This document shows positions 1 to 11,691 of a DNA stretch of 64,000 bases, one piece after another. Made by a program: the position numbers and the translations under genes. This stretch comes from Schistocerca nitens (taxonomy: Eukaryota; Arthropoda; Insecta; Orthoptera; Acrididae). The stretch is from contig NC_064616.1 in assembly GCF_023898315.1 (NCBI RefSeq), positions 543,855,602-543,919,601 on the forward strand, given 5' to 3'. The notes beneath the pieces are model-generated. The model searched no databases. It saw nothing but the letters and a program-made list of their open reading frames with translations, and was not told where the DNA came from. How positions within the stretch are numbered: position 1 is the stretch's first letter; the number at the start of each line of letters is the position of its first letter.

Positions 1-663
1 GGTCTGAGGTGTCAGCTACCATACCATAAAGCCTTTCAGCTAGGTAGGACTTCGGTAAGGAGATATCGTCCACGGAATGTCGGAAAGACGATTTTTACTT
101 CCATTAAAATACGTCTGTAAGGTCCTAGCATAGTATGCTATGTTGCATGGATTCAATTCCAGTCAGAAGCAAGACTTTTTCAACGTTTGTCTATTTCTTT
201 GTCTTTGTTGCTAACAAATGACAATTGCCTTTATTTCGTTCATTACAAAATGGATAACAACGAGATAAAATTCAATTGGTTTCAGATATATTATACCCTT
301 GGCCCATGCAGATGTATTCATTAAGATACATTTTACACGTAATTCGGTGTTGGTCCGCATAAAATTATTGGAAACGTAAATAGATTTTGGTTCCTGAGCA
401 TTGATTGAGAGGTACCCCCTCAAAATTATGTTTAGTTACCACTTACGTGAAGGGGAAACGTATTTCATTAACATTCTGGTATGAGCTATGTCTCTCAATG
501 TAGGTGTTTCCTCATAGGCCGTGGGCTGGGAGTGAACGGTGACACGAGACATGAAGACACGAAGGCGGCGGAGACCGTCGCCTTCTGTAAAAGAATCTCT
601 CTGTATGTAAAAAGAGTGTTCAGGTGGCAACCTATTTAAGTGTTTGGAGCATGGGATTGAGTG
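1..663. other. Unrecognised leader of the duplicated segment
   Basis: This sequence is shared with 23042-23711. I recognise no domain. In copy B the equivalent stretch has a 126-codon minus-strand open frame (23491-23871), which copy A splits by the LTR insertion at 664. An open frame of this length with no recognisable motif is weak evidence for coding. I see no tRNA or promoter motif here. Confidence 0.4.
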
Positions 664-1178
664 TGTGGTGTCACTGCCAGACACCACACTTGCTAGGTGG
701 TAGCTTAAATGGGCCGCGGTCCATTAGTACATGTCGGACCCGCGTGTCGCCACTGTGTGATCGCAGACCGAGCGCCACCACACGGGAGGTCTCGAGAGAC
801 GTACATGAACTCGCCCAGTTGTACGACGACGTTGCTAGCAACTACACGGACGAAGCCTTTGCTCTCATTTGCCGAGAGACAGTAGAATAGCCTTCAGCTA
901 AGTCCATGGCTACGACCTAGCTAGGCGCCATTAGCCTTAGATAGCTTGTATTTAAAGAGCCTTACTTGTATCGCCACAATCTCCAGATGTCTCATCAAGA
1001 ACGATGTATACAAGGACGGATTAAAAGATAAGTAGTCCAGAAGCTACGTACTTTTCTTTATAGCATTCATTAAGTCTCCTGTTTCAGACCTCACTCCATC
1101 CTTCGTGAGTTAGCGCGTGCATCTTGGCCGCCTCTTTCAATTAGTGTGCGTAGTGTTGGCAAGTCTGCCGACACTACA
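664..1178. mobile_element. Solo LTR (515 bp) present only in copy A
   Basis: The element begins TGTGGTGTCACTGCC and ends GCCGACACTACA, so its termini form an imperfect inverted repeat with the TG...CA ends of LTRs. It is flanked by GAGTG (659-663) and GAATG (1179-1183), a 5-bp target duplication with one mismatch. Copy B around 23711 has the uninterrupted site, a single GAGTG followed by caacaaacc. No internal retroelement coding lies next to it, so this is a recombined solo LTR. It resembles an abundant locust repeat from memory, which was not checked. Confidence 0.85.
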
Positions 1179-1487
1179 GAATGCAACAAACCACAACGCA
1201 GCCCAAGCCAACCTGAAGCAATTAAAAACTTTATGGCACTTCCTGAACCGTATCTGTGTACGGATTCTGACCAGAGGGTGAACAAAGTTAAACTGTTATG
1301 TAGCCTCATATTTGAAAATCTTTCTTGGTTTTGCAATCACTGAAATCAAGTCACATACACTCTCAACCTGAGAAGTTTCATTTCTTTTCCTCCTCATCTT
1401 CTGAATGCTTCACATTTCTTTTAGACATTGTGCATGAAACATGCTGACAGTAAAGTGACGGATGTGTTTAACACGCTGGATTCACAT
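1179..1487. other. Shared spacer between solo LTR and LINE
   Basis: This sequence is common to both copies (B about 23717-24023). It carries the rest of the minus-strand open frame that copy B shows intact at 23491-23871. No recognisable protein family, RNA gene or repeat end is visible. Confidence 0.35.
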
Positions 1488-3506
1488 AGATCTACATCTA
1501 CATCCATACTCCGCAAGCCACCCGACGGCGTGTGGCGGGGGTACACTGAGTACCTCAATCGGTTCTCCCTTCTATTCCAGTCTCGTATTGTTCGTGGAAA
1601 GAAGGATTGTCGGTATGCTTCTGTGTGGGCTCTAATCTCTCTGATTTTATCCTCATGGTCTCTTCGCGAGAAATACGTAGGAGGGAGCAATGTACTGCTT
1701 GACTCTTCGGTGAAGGTATGTTCTCGAAACTTTAACAAAGGCCCGTTCCGAGGTACTGAGCGTCTCTCCTGCAGATTCTTCCACTGGAGTTTATCTATCA
1801 TCTCCGTAACGCTTTCGCGATTACTAAATGATCCTGCAACGAATCGCGCTGCTCTCCGTTGGGTCTTCTCTATCTCTTCTATCAACCCTATCTGGTACGG
1901 ATCCCACACTGCGGAGCAGTATTCAAGCAGTGGGCGAACAAGCGTACTGTAACCTACTTCCTTTGTTTTCGGACTGCATTTACTTAGGATTCTTCCAATG
2001 AATCTCAGTCTGGCATCTGCTTTACCGACGATCAACTTTATATGATCATTCCATTTTAAATCACTCCTAATGCGTACTCCCAGATAATTTATGGAATTAA
2101 ATGTTTCCAGTTGCTGACCTGCTGTTTTGTAGCTAAATGATAAGGGAACTTCTATGTATTCGCAGCACATTACACTTGTCTACATTGAGATTCAATTGCC
2201 ATTCCCTGCACCATGCGTCAGTTAGCTGCAGATCCTCCTCCATTTCAGTACAATTTTCCATTGTTACAACCTCTCGATACACCACAGCATCATCTGCAAA
2301 AAGCCTCAGTGAACTTCCGATGTCATCCACAAGGTCATTTATGTATATTGTGAATAGCAACGGTCCTATGACACTCCCCTGCGGCACACCTGAAATCACT
2401 CTTACGTCGGAAGACTTCTCTCCATTGAGAATGACATGCTGCGTTCTGTAATCTAGGAACTCTTCAATTCAATCACACAATTGGTCTGATACTCCATATG
2501 CTCTTACTTTGTTCATTAAACGACTGTGGGCAACTGTATCAAACGCCTTGCGGAAGTCAAGAAACACGGCATCTACCTGTGAACCCGTGTCTATGGCCCT
2601 CAGAGTCTCGTGGACGAATAGCACGAGCTGGCTTTAACACGACCGTCTTTTTCGAAACGCATGCTGATTCCAACAGAGTAGATTTCTAGTCTCCAGAAAA
2701 GTCATTATACTCGAACATAATACGTGTTCCAAAATTCTACAACTGATCGACGTTAGAGATATAGGTCTATAGTTCAGCACATCAGTTTGACATCCCATCT
2801 TGAAAACGGGGATGACCTGTGCCATTTTCCAATCCTTTGGTACGCTACGCTCTTCTAGAGTCCTACGGTGAACCGCTGCAAGAAGGGGGCAATTTCCTTC
2901 GCGTACTCTGTGTAAAATCGAACTGGTATCCCATGAGGTCCAGCGGCCTTTCCTCTTTTGAGCGATTTTAATTGTTTCTCTATCCTTTTGTCGTCTATTT
3001 CGATATCTACCATTTTGTCATCTGTGCGACAATCTAAAGAAGGAACTACAGTGCAGTCTTCCTCTGTGAAACAGCTTTGGAAAAAGACATTTAATATTTC
3101 GGCCTTTAGTCTGTCATCCTCTGTTTCAGTACCATTTTGGTCACAGAGTGTCCGGACATTTTGTTTTGATCCACCTACCGCTTTGATATAAGACCAAAAT
3201 TTCTTAGAATTTTCAGTCAAGTCAGTACATAGAACCTTACTTTCGAATTCATTGAACGCCTCTCGCATAGCCCTCCTCACACTACATTTCGCTTCACGTA
3301 ATTTTTGTTTGTCTGCAAGGCTTTGGCTATGTTTATGTTTACTGTGAAGTTCCCTTTGCTCCCGCAGCAGTTTCCTAACTCGGTTGTTGTACCACAGTGG
3401 CTCTTTTCCATCTCCTACGATATTGCATGGCACATACTCATCTAACGCATATTGTACTGGAGGACAGATTTTCAAAACATCATCAATAATTACGTTTCCT
3501 TGGTTC
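1488..3506 (-). pseudogene. CR1/Jockey-like LINE reverse transcriptase remnant, copy A
   Basis: Non-LTR retrotransposon copying and insertion enzyme, read on the minus strand. From 5' to 3' I see an endonuclease-RT linker (about 3475-2855, ending in a GKAAGPHGIPVRFY block), the NYRPISLTSISCRILE block of the RT fingers (about 2770), the SGVPQGSVIGPLLF and FADDAVVYRE catalytic blocks (about 2390-2290), then the thumb and C-terminal region with LRFIGRILSKC, TLVRPLLEYCSAVWDP and RRAARFV (about 2100-1560). The frame is broken at about 2825-2855, 2630-2400 and 2160. No endonuclease domain remains, so the copy is 5' truncated. The 3' end carries a short ATGTAG-type repeat tail (GGATGTAGATGTAGAT on the minus strand). 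A hAT derivative abuts the 5' edge. The RT match is firm; the clade is a family-level judgement. Confidence 0.85.
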
Positions 3507-3582
3507 CTCTAGATCAGTGGTCCTCAAACTCTCTTAGACCACTACCCCTGCGTGCTAGTTCGACATTAGCTACTAACCCTCC

Positions 3583-3601
3583 CCTCCCCCCCCCCCCCCC
3601 C
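3583..3601. repeat. Poly-C tract inside hAT-like element
   Basis: About 18 consecutive C residues lie near the left end of the element. The equivalent tract in copy B (near 26118) is shorter and interrupted. Confidence 0.9.
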
Positions 3602-3831
3602 GCCGTCTGTTGACCGCCTCCATTTCTCACATTAGTACCAACTTAAGTACCTGACGTCACTGTAGAATGAAAGACATTTCTTGTAAAAAAAGTACACTAT
3701 GAAAGTGTCTACTATGCAACAGGCAACTTTCCATAAGAAATGCTAAGGCTTGGGATCAGTATATACACTTTTATTTTTAAAATTATGCAAAATTAATGAT
3801 ATCTTATTTGTTTGTTTGCGTGCGCGCGCGC

Positions 3832-3855
3832 CTGTGTGTGTGTGTGTGTGTGTGT
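3832..3855. repeat. TG dinucleotide microsatellite
   Basis: A (TG)n run follows a short CG-alternating stretch. The copy-B counterpart (about 26365-26405) is longer, so the tract changed length after the duplication. Confidence 0.9.
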
Positions 3856-4689
3856 TTTACAATGAATGATGAAGGAATTCGAGATGCATCGCAAGTGTTA
3901 CCCACAGCTTCTTCTCAGGTGTAAAACCTAGCTATCCACAGTGGTGGAGGTGGTCGGTGGGAGGGGGGGGGGTTTACACTTGTTACAAAACATACATATC
4001 CTGCATTACTTCTCTCCATTGCCTTACCTGCTTGATCTGCACACTGCAACACTATTTGAAATCAAACATGTCATAAATCACTTCTGAAATGGTAGAAATT
4101 AGAGGACTTCAGCATGTTAATGTTTTGTGTCTCACCACAGCCACTACTAGTAATATAATAATAATAACAATTATAATAATAATAATAATACTGTGTACAG
4201 GACGGTAGCAGACCTTACGTAGTTACTGCTGTGTCGTGCTGTCAGTTAAGGCATGTCATTTATCTGTTTCGGACTGAATAATGAAGAAATTTCATGACTA
4301 CTGCAGGTACTATCTACAACGTCGCTAAGACATTGTCTTCAGTTATTTAACATTCGTTACATATATGTCCCACTTTTATTCATCAGTGACGTGCAACGTA
4401 TGTGTTAAGTTGGTTGACTGTGTGAGGAACCTCTGACCTCCACCGCATTCATGCTACTAATTAAGAAAAAGTAAGTATTGATATCATATACAATCAGTGT
4501 TAGAGTCTACCAAAATCTTGATAATAGTAATGATATTTGGGAAATTATTCAGTTTCGTGACTGAAGCAGAATCGAATCGTTTAGTTTTTACCCTCAGAAA
4601 ATGTCATTTTACCCTTCAGGGGCAATTACCATCAGGCTGGGAACTAATGCTGTAGATAGCTTAAAGCAATGTGGCGATGGTCTCAGTTG

Positions 4690-5640
4690 ACAAGGGGTAT
4701 TAATTGACTCCTTTGGTTTTCAACGAATGCATATTGTAGCTAATCAATCCACATAATTTTCATCATTCTTCTGTAGCACCACATCTCAAATTTTTCAGTT
4801 CTCTTCTGTTGCGGTTTTCGCACAGTCCATTTTTGATTACCGTACACTGCAGTGCTCCAAACGAACATACTCAGAAATTTCTTCCTCAAATTACCGCTTA
4901 TGTTTAATACTGGTAGAATCTCTTGGCCAGGAATGTCATTTTTGCGAATGCTAGGGCTGCTGTTTATGTCCTCCTTGAACCATCCAAAGTGGGTTATTTT
5001 GCTACCTGGGTAACAGAATTCTTCAACTTCTTCTATTTCTTGGTAATTCGGATGGTAAGTTTTCGCTACTATCATTTCTGCTACTTGCACTTCCTTTCGT
5101 CTTTCTGCGATTTACTCGCAGTCCACATTCTGTAGTCAACAGACTGTTCATTCTATTCAACAGATTCTGTAATTCTTCTTCATTTTCACAGAGGATAGCC
5201 ATGTCAGCAGCGAATCTTACCACTGATACACTTTCAACCAGAATTACAATCTCACTGATGAGAGTTTCTTTTATTTCTGTCAATCCTTCATTGATGTACA
5301 GGTTGGACAATAGAGGGAGAAAAGTTACATATCAGTCCTACACCATTTTTTATCCAAACACTTAGTTCGTGGTGTTCCAGCCTCCGTGTTTCCTCTTGGT
5401 TCTTGTACACATTTTATATTTCCCATCTTTTCCTACAGTTTACACTTATTTTTCTCAGAATATCAAACATCTCGCCCTATTTTACACCGTCGAGCCCTTT
5501 TTCCAGGTCGACAAATACTATGAACATGTCTTGATTTTTCCTCAGGCTTCCATGCCTGGCTCGAAACTTCCCCCACTGCCATCCCACACTTTCTGACGTT
5601 CAGATGCACTGGAGCCACACTGCATACATATTGGCTTCAT
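4690..5640 (-). pseudogene. RTE-like LINE reverse transcriptase remnant, copy A
   Basis: A second, unrelated non-LTR retrotransposon on the minus strand. At about 5620-5400 there is a decayed RT segment with an LEKGLDGVK/GEMFDILRKI-like run and in-frame stops. At about 5310-5100 lies the palm region with RFAADMAILCENEEELQNLL, where the usual FADD motif has become FAADM. At 5090-4740 is the C-terminal region ending KFEMWCYRRMMKIMWID, a block typical of RTE/BovB-type LINEs. The N-terminal endonuclease is absent. The RT motif change and broken frames make it inactive. Copy B repeats it at about 27250-28200. Confidence 0.8.
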
Positions 5641-5827
5641 ATTTCTATACAACATAGATCTCAAACGAAACAAATTTTCTTTCATACGCATTGATTTTTG
5701 GCACTCTGAAGACATAGTTTTTATTTTATTCTTTTCTTTTTAATCCGGTACAAAATCAGCATACGAACAGACGCAGGCAGTATCACACATTTTGGCACTC
5801 AAGGTTACTATGTAATTCTGGGTTATT
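5641..5827. other. Short spacer before Tc1 element
   Basis: AT-rich sequence shared with copy B. No feature is recognised. Copy B has an expanded TTTTA run here (about 28283-28305). Confidence 0.5.
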
Positions 5828-5829
5828 TA

Positions 5830-6734
5830 CACTGGTGTGCAAAATGAAGCAACAAACTGATACTTCCCCGTCATGTACCTAAATCACGTTATAACCATAC
5901 AAACTGTCGACAGCTGTCGTTATAGCTGTGTTCTGGACAGAAAATTGCATTCCGATCAACGAAAACGTCTACAGACTGTCTGCTGTGGAGGGCCATAGGA
6001 AGAATGGAAGCAGGCGAGTCGCTGACTGATGTGGCCGGATGGCTTAATGTGAATCGTTCTGCTGTTTCTTGGATGGGACGACAGTTTATAGAGACCGCAA
6101 CCATACCGCGGAGACGAGGACAGAGCCGGCCACGTGTGACATTATGAAGAGTGGACCGTTATTTGGCTGTAAGGGCGTGACGGTTCCGCTTAGTACAGCA
6201 CTGCAACAGGCATCTACCCTTGCAGCATCCCGTGGACGTGTTATATCTAAGCAAACGGTGTGCAAAAAGGCTTCAGCAGAGTTGCCTTTATTGTTGCAGA
6301 CTTGCTGTCTGCTTAACCCTGGCTTGTATTCACAGAAAGGTACATCTAGAGTGAAGCCGTCAACATGCCACCTGGATGACCGAACGGTGGGCCAACGTTC
6401 TTTTCACAGATGAGTCCCGATTTGGTCTGGAGAGTGATTCTCGGAGGGTTCGCATCTGGAGGGCATCCAAACATTATGGAAGGAGACTATTTCGAGGAGG
6501 ATGGAGGATCCCAAATGATGTTGGCAGGGATTATGTTGACCACTCGAACACCTCTTCACGTAATTGTAGAGGTGAATCAGCGAGACAAAACTGCTGTCAG
6601 GAAGCGTGAGGAAATCTTGGGATCCCACGAGCGGTGCTGCGGGCCCAGACTTCGTCGTGATGGAAGATAATGCTCGACTTCATAGAGCGTGGATAGTTGA
6701 AGTTTTTCTCTTTTTTTCTCCCCCCCCCCTCTCT

Positions 6735-6777
<43 letters not shown>

Positions 6778-6866
6778 CGGAAGGTATTGCACACGTGACG
6801 TGATCTACGTGATATGCTCACTCTCCAGATCTGAATTCCATAAAGCATGTCTGGGATGCACTAGGG
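5830..6866 (+). pseudogene. Tc1-like transposase element, copy A (3' end deleted)
   Basis: Cut-and-paste DNA transposase with a DD34E catalytic core. The left terminus CACTGGTGTGCAAAATGAAG follows a TA (5828-5829). An N-terminal helix-turn-helix is visible at about 5990-6120 (GRMEAGESLTDVAGWLNV), followed by a basic RRRGQSRPR linker. The first catalytic block FTDESRF is at about 6405-6425, and MEDNARLHRA with the second Asp is at about 6658-6690. An AT microsatellite interrupts the frame at about 6738-6776. The block that should hold the catalytic Glu (SPDLNPIEHVWD in the family) reads DLNSIKHVWDAL, with Lys for Glu. Frameshifts occur throughout. Copy A stops at 6866, where a deletion removed the C-terminus and right terminus that copy B retains. 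Confidence 0.85.
6738..6776. repeat. TA microsatellite inside Tc1 pseudogene
   Basis: About 19 TA units follow a C/T-rich tract. The copy-B tract (29324-29381) has about 29 units. Confidence 0.95.
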
Positions 6867-6873
6867 TAATGTA

Positions 6874-8378
6874 CAGGGTGGTCCATTGGTCGTGACCGGG
6901 CCAAATATCTCACGAAATAAGCGTCAAACAAAAATTCTACAAAGAACGAAACTTGTCTAGCTTCAAGTGAGAAATAAAATGGCGCTATGGTTGGCCGGAT
7001 AGATGGCGCTGCCATAGGTCAAACGGATATCAACTGCGTTCTTTTTAAATAGGAACTCCCATGTTTTAATACATAAAGAAAAATGAATGTTGTAGTTGGA
7101 CCACTTTCTTCGCTTTGTGATAGATGGCACTGTAATACTCACAAACATATGGCTGACAATTTTAAACCATCAGTTTGTAACAAGTAGGTTTTTTAAATTA
7201 AAGTACAGAACGTATTAAATTTTACATCCGTTATTACAATGTGATTCGTGTACCTTTGTGAACTTATCATTTCTGAGAACGCGTGCTGTTAAAGAGTGAT
7301 TACCTGTAAATACCACATTAATGCAATAAATGCTCAAAACTATGTCGGTCAACCCCAGTGCATTTGGCAATACGTGTAACGACATTCCTCTCAACAGCCA
7401 GTAGTTCGCCTTCCGTAATGTTCACGCATGCATCGACAATGCGCTGACGCATGAGGTGAGGCGTTGTTGGTGGATCACGATAGAAAATATCGTTCAACAT
7501 TCCCCACAGAGGGAAATCCGGGGACGTCAGATGAATGACGCTTCGTCGCTAAATAGAACGCTAGAAAAAAATCTGTCATCGTCCCGTAATTTCTCTTGTG
7601 CCCATTGGCAGAACTGTTCACGACGTTCGAAGTCGTCGCCATTCAATTCCTGGTGCATAGAAACATAGTAAGGGTGCATTCGATGTTGATGTAGCATTCT
7701 CAACACCGACGTTTTTGAGATTCTCGTCTCTAGCGCAATTTGTCTACTACTGATGTGCGGATTAGCCGCTACAGCAGCTAAAACACCTACTTGAACATCA
7801 TCAGTTGTTGCAGGTCGTGGTTGACGTTTCACATGTGGCTGAACACCTCCTATTTCCTTAAATGACGTAACTATCCAGCGAACGGTCCAGACACTTGGAT
7901 GATGTCGTCCAGGATACCGAGCAGCATACATAGTGCACACCAGTTGAGCATTTTGATCAAAATAGCCATACATCAACACGATATCGACAATTTTCCTAAT
8001 TGGTAAACTGTCCATTTTAACACGGGTCGTGTATAACGAAGCAAATACCGTCCGCACTGGGGGAATGTTCCGTGATACCACGTACTTATATGTTTGGTAC
8101 TATTACTGCGCCATCTATCACAAAGCGAAAAAAGTGGTCCAACTAAGACATTCATATTTCTTTGCGTACCACACGAATATGTAATGAAATATGGGGGATA
8201 CTAATTAAAAATACGCAGTTGATATCCGTTTGACCTATGGCAGCGCCATCTAGCTGGCCGACCATAGCGCCATCTGGTTTGCCCCTTCAAGTTAGACGAG
8301 TTTCGTTCTTTGTAGTTTTTTCGTTTGATGCTTATTTCGTGAGATATTTGGCCCGGTCACTAGCAACGGACCACCCTG
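6874..8378 (-). pseudogene. Mariner-like element with long TIRs, internally deleted (copy A)
   Basis: The ends are inverted repeats, CAGGGTGGTCCATTGG... and its inverse ...GGACCACCCTG, that stay similar for roughly 250-300 bp. TA lies at the left edge (6872-6873) and CA at the right (8379-8380), probably a mutated TA. On the minus strand an N-terminal open frame (8081-7527) carries a helix-turn-helix DNA-binding region, a KRQPRPAT linker, SRQIALETRISKTSVLRML and FSDEAS with the first catalytic Asp. It then joins directly to a C-terminal stretch (about 7525-7318: SPDFPLWGMLNDIFY to the SFEHLLH end). About 150-200 codons with the remaining catalytic residues are missing, so it cannot encode active transposase. 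Confidence 0.85.
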
Positions 8379-8382
8379 CATA

Positions 8383-10480
8383 ACGTAAGCAAACTCTTCG
8401 TTCAGTTCCAATGAAAATTATTGTAGTTGACCGCGGAATAAATTTTACTATTTGGACCATCACTTCCTTCACTTGACCAATGCCTGAAATTTTAACATCT
8501 TCATTTACAGAATAAAGGACCCCGCCTCTATATCACTGTAAAATTTTGTTCTTTCATTGTCAACTAAACCTTTAAATTCCTCTTTCATGGTACTGTAGCG
8601 TTATTAGATACAAAATATGTATAACCCGTCGACCATGTGACTGTATAACAGATGTCGAGAGTTCTTATCCCTCTCTTCCGTCATTTGTCTCTACAGACCG
8701 CTCGGCTGCATCTTTTGTGCAGACAACCTGCAGAATAATACGGAGATGTTATCAAAGGTGTAGTACCGCCTCCTAAACGCACACTGAGAGCATCTAAGGA
8801 AATGTCTGTTTTGTAACGCCCAGACAAAGCAGTAATGCGTCTATAGACCACAGAAAATAATTTTTGTGATCGTTTTGGTAGCTTATTCCGTAATATTATT
8901 GATGTAATTATAAGAACAATTAAGTGTCTTTGGCTCGTATCGTTATAGGGTTCCGATTAATCCTGCCTCTCTAATGGCGTCATGACAACTAGTTGAAAGC
9001 AAAGATGGTAGGCCTTTTTATAAGATTAGTTCCCCTAACCCTTCAGTTTCTGTGAATGTACGTAGTAAAATGAGTTAGAGTAATCGCCAGCCTCAATTAC
9101 CACTTTTGATACAAGAATATGATTTTAAGACCTAGAATTGTCAGTAGAAGCACGATTTAATTATAATTAAAATAATGTATCAAAATAAAAATACGTTAAG
9201 TAATTCACCCACAATCTCAATTAAAATTATTTCACATTTCAAATAATGAGACCGATATTCAATTTTTACACATGGTTACTATTTACACGAGATTTTAATG
9301 TCAGTTCTGCAGGAAATAATCTGTTCTTTCCAGGGCTGTTATCCATATGTATGTATCTTCAATGATATTTAATTTACAGGAAAAGCTATCAAGAAATAAG
9401 ATTAATTAATTAAAATAGGCAATAAAACATAGAAAACCTATGTTATAAGTGAGTTTTATGACATATGACTAAGTTCGCTAATGCTTACTGCCACGCTGTT
9501 AACTAAACAGCTGATTTAATCGACTTTCATTAGCTGTTAAAGTGTGCAAACGAACATGTAATTAGCACACCCCATGCGTCTTGGTGAGAGATTTTATATG
9601 GTAGGTCGATCTCTCTTGCAGTTCAATTCTTATAAGTCTTATTAAAGATATTGGAAAAATTCGTTAGAGATCGCTTCTTGGCCATATAATCAGTTAAGTA
9701 CATCATTTGGATTGTCGATCTACATAACAGTTAAATTGTCGTGCTCTCAAACTTCGTGTGTCACACTTCCCTGTAAATTCAGTGGTTTGCGAGCCGCATG
9801 CGCGAACTTGACCAAAGATTTAAAGTCGCTGTGTACAGTGACAGACGTGACATCACGTCGGGACTTCAGAGTGGCTGACAGAAGGGCATGAGCTAAGCGG
9901 CACCTACCTCACTCTTCTCCACATCTCCTCTGCATCTTATCTAAAGGAGATGCCTCACTAAACCAGAAAACTAATATTTGATTTCTACTGTCCATACTTT
10001 CACTTATCTTTCAAGCGGTGTTTAAGATGAAGTAAATAGCATCAAAATATACGGTCCCACCAAATGGAAATCATGTAGTTGTCAGCAAAAAACCTAAGCA
10101 AATGTAAAACAATTTGAAAACTGCAAAGACGGTTGTGAAGTATGTTTCTGACACATTAGAAACTAAACGTGTATTAAATCCGTGAGTGTAACATTCCCAA
10201 ATCTACTTAGAACCACTCCTTGTCGTATAAAAACGTAAACAAATAAACAACTAACCTCTTATGCAGCTGGGTGAATGTCAGTGTAACGCTTTGTAAACCA
10301 GAAGCAAAAACATTTAATTACAGAGACATGCTGTTATGCACTAGAGTACAAGTTTTCCGGTACTTCTGCTCAAAACTGAAGAAACGGCTCTGTAAAAAGT
10401 ATAATTTACAGAAACGACCACGTCATTTGATATCGGTTCTCTCCGTACTGTATTATGTGTACCTCATTTTATTATTTTGT
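8383..10480. other. AT-rich stretch with no recognised feature (copy A)
   Basis: Both strands carry frequent stops and I see no domain, repeat terminus or RNA gene. The sequence is conserved in copy B (30798-32892), so it belongs to the duplicated block. It is either host intergenic DNA or very old repeat. Confidence 0.5.
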
Positions 10481-10483
10481 GTA

Positions 10484-11689
10484 CAGGGGTTGGACAAAAA
10501 GATGGAAACACCGAGAGAAAAGCATGCTTGAACACAAAGCTGGAGACAGATAATCCTTCAGGTCACGCTGTTGAATTTGGCAACTAACGGCATCTGTGCA
10601 ACGTCCTCAACACGTTGCAAGTGTCATTCGTAGTCAGAAACACTCTTTCTGCATGACTGAGAGTGCATTATATGGGTTTTAAGTGAATCCGAAAGTGGGA
10701 AAATTGTTGCAGCTCGTATAGTGGGTGCACCCGTGAACAAGGGAGCCGAGGTGTTAGATTTTTCAAAATAACACCATATTGAATATTTATACCACATAAA
10801 GGGAAGGCTTGGAAACCTCATCCGCTGAGTCACGACTCGGAATAAAATGTCAAGTGAGTCTACGTTGACTCAAAAGGATTGTGACGAAAAGTAGGAGAAC
10901 GACAGCTACAAAAGTCGCTGCAGAACTGTATTTCGCGTTCGTGAACCCTGTCAGCACCAAAACAAAAGGAAGGGAGCTTATTAAGCAGGGATTTACAGGG
11001 AGAGCAGGAATTCCAAGACCACTCATCAGTAGCTAATGCCAGTTACAGGAAGACGTGGTGCCGAATCAATACAATCTGCACTATCAGGCAATGAAAGAGA
11101 GTCATTTCATAAGGTGAGTCTTGTTTCACACTGTTTCCAACTTCTGGTCAATTTTATATACAAGAAGTGAACCATTGGGCTATGTAGGAGGGTGATGATT
11201 TAGGCAGCCATATCGTGGTATTCCATGAGCCCCATGTTTGCTCTGCACGGTCGCGTATCTGATCAATTTGGCTCATAAGGTACATGTCATGGAGCAATGC
11301 ATGCTCGCCTAAGGTGATGCTGTGTTTCAAGAAGACAGGAGCCCTGTTCACACAGCTTGTATCGGCCAGTCCCGGCTTTAGGAGCACGAGGATGATGGGT
11401 CGCATCTCCCCTGGCCACCACGGTCACCAGATCTCAATATTGTTTAGCCTTTGTGGTCTCTTTCAGAGGAAGGGTGCGTGATCGCTATCCGCATCCATCA
11501 TCACTACCTAAACTAGCTATTATTTTGCTGAAATAGTGGTATAAAATTGCCTTGACTATTATACAGCACCAGTAATCATTTATTCTGAGATCGAAGGAAA
11601 TGGTTTTGAAAGCCAGTGCGATCCCTAAAATGTATTAGGCATGCTAATCGACTTAATTTTTTGTATTCCATTTGTTTGTCCTACTGCTA
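10484..11689 (+). pseudogene. Second Tc1-like element, copy A
   Basis: The left terminus CAGGGGTTGGACAAAAAGAT follows TA (10482-10483). A matching inverted right terminus (CCATTTGTTTGTCC...) ends near 11689 and is followed by TA. This pair is the Tc1 type. The interior is a badly broken transposase: a basic linker at about 10800-10960, QEDRSPVHTACIG with the second Asp region at about 11330-11360, and WPPRSPDLNIV followed by a TAG where the catalytic Glu belongs (about 11415-11450). Copy B (32894-34100) has the same TAG, so inactivation preceded duplication. Many other stops and frameshifts are present. Confidence 0.8.
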
Positions 11690-11691
11690 TA

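Larger units (their letters stand above)
3515..4649. mobile_element. Non-autonomous hAT-like element, copy A
   Basis: The left end reads CAGTGGTCCTCAAACT; the right end, inverted, reads CATTAGTTCCCAGCCT. Both are degenerate forms of the CAGTGGTTC-type hAT terminus. The flanks CTCTAGAT (3507-3514) and CTGTAGAT (4650-4657) make an 8-bp target duplication with one mismatch, as expected for hAT. The interior has no transposase: it holds a C-run (3583-3600), a TG microsatellite (about 3832-3855), a G-run near 3962 and an ATA-rich tract near 4150-4190. Copy B carries the same element at 26056-27213. Confidence 0.8.

Noticed and set aside
1428..1952. 174-codon plus-strand open frame
   Set aside because: It is antisense to the LINE C-terminal region. 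The duplicate (23997-24488) behaves the same way.
10271..10531. 86-codon plus-strand frame
   Set aside because: It runs into the Tc1 left terminus and has no motif. Copy B breaks it with a stop.
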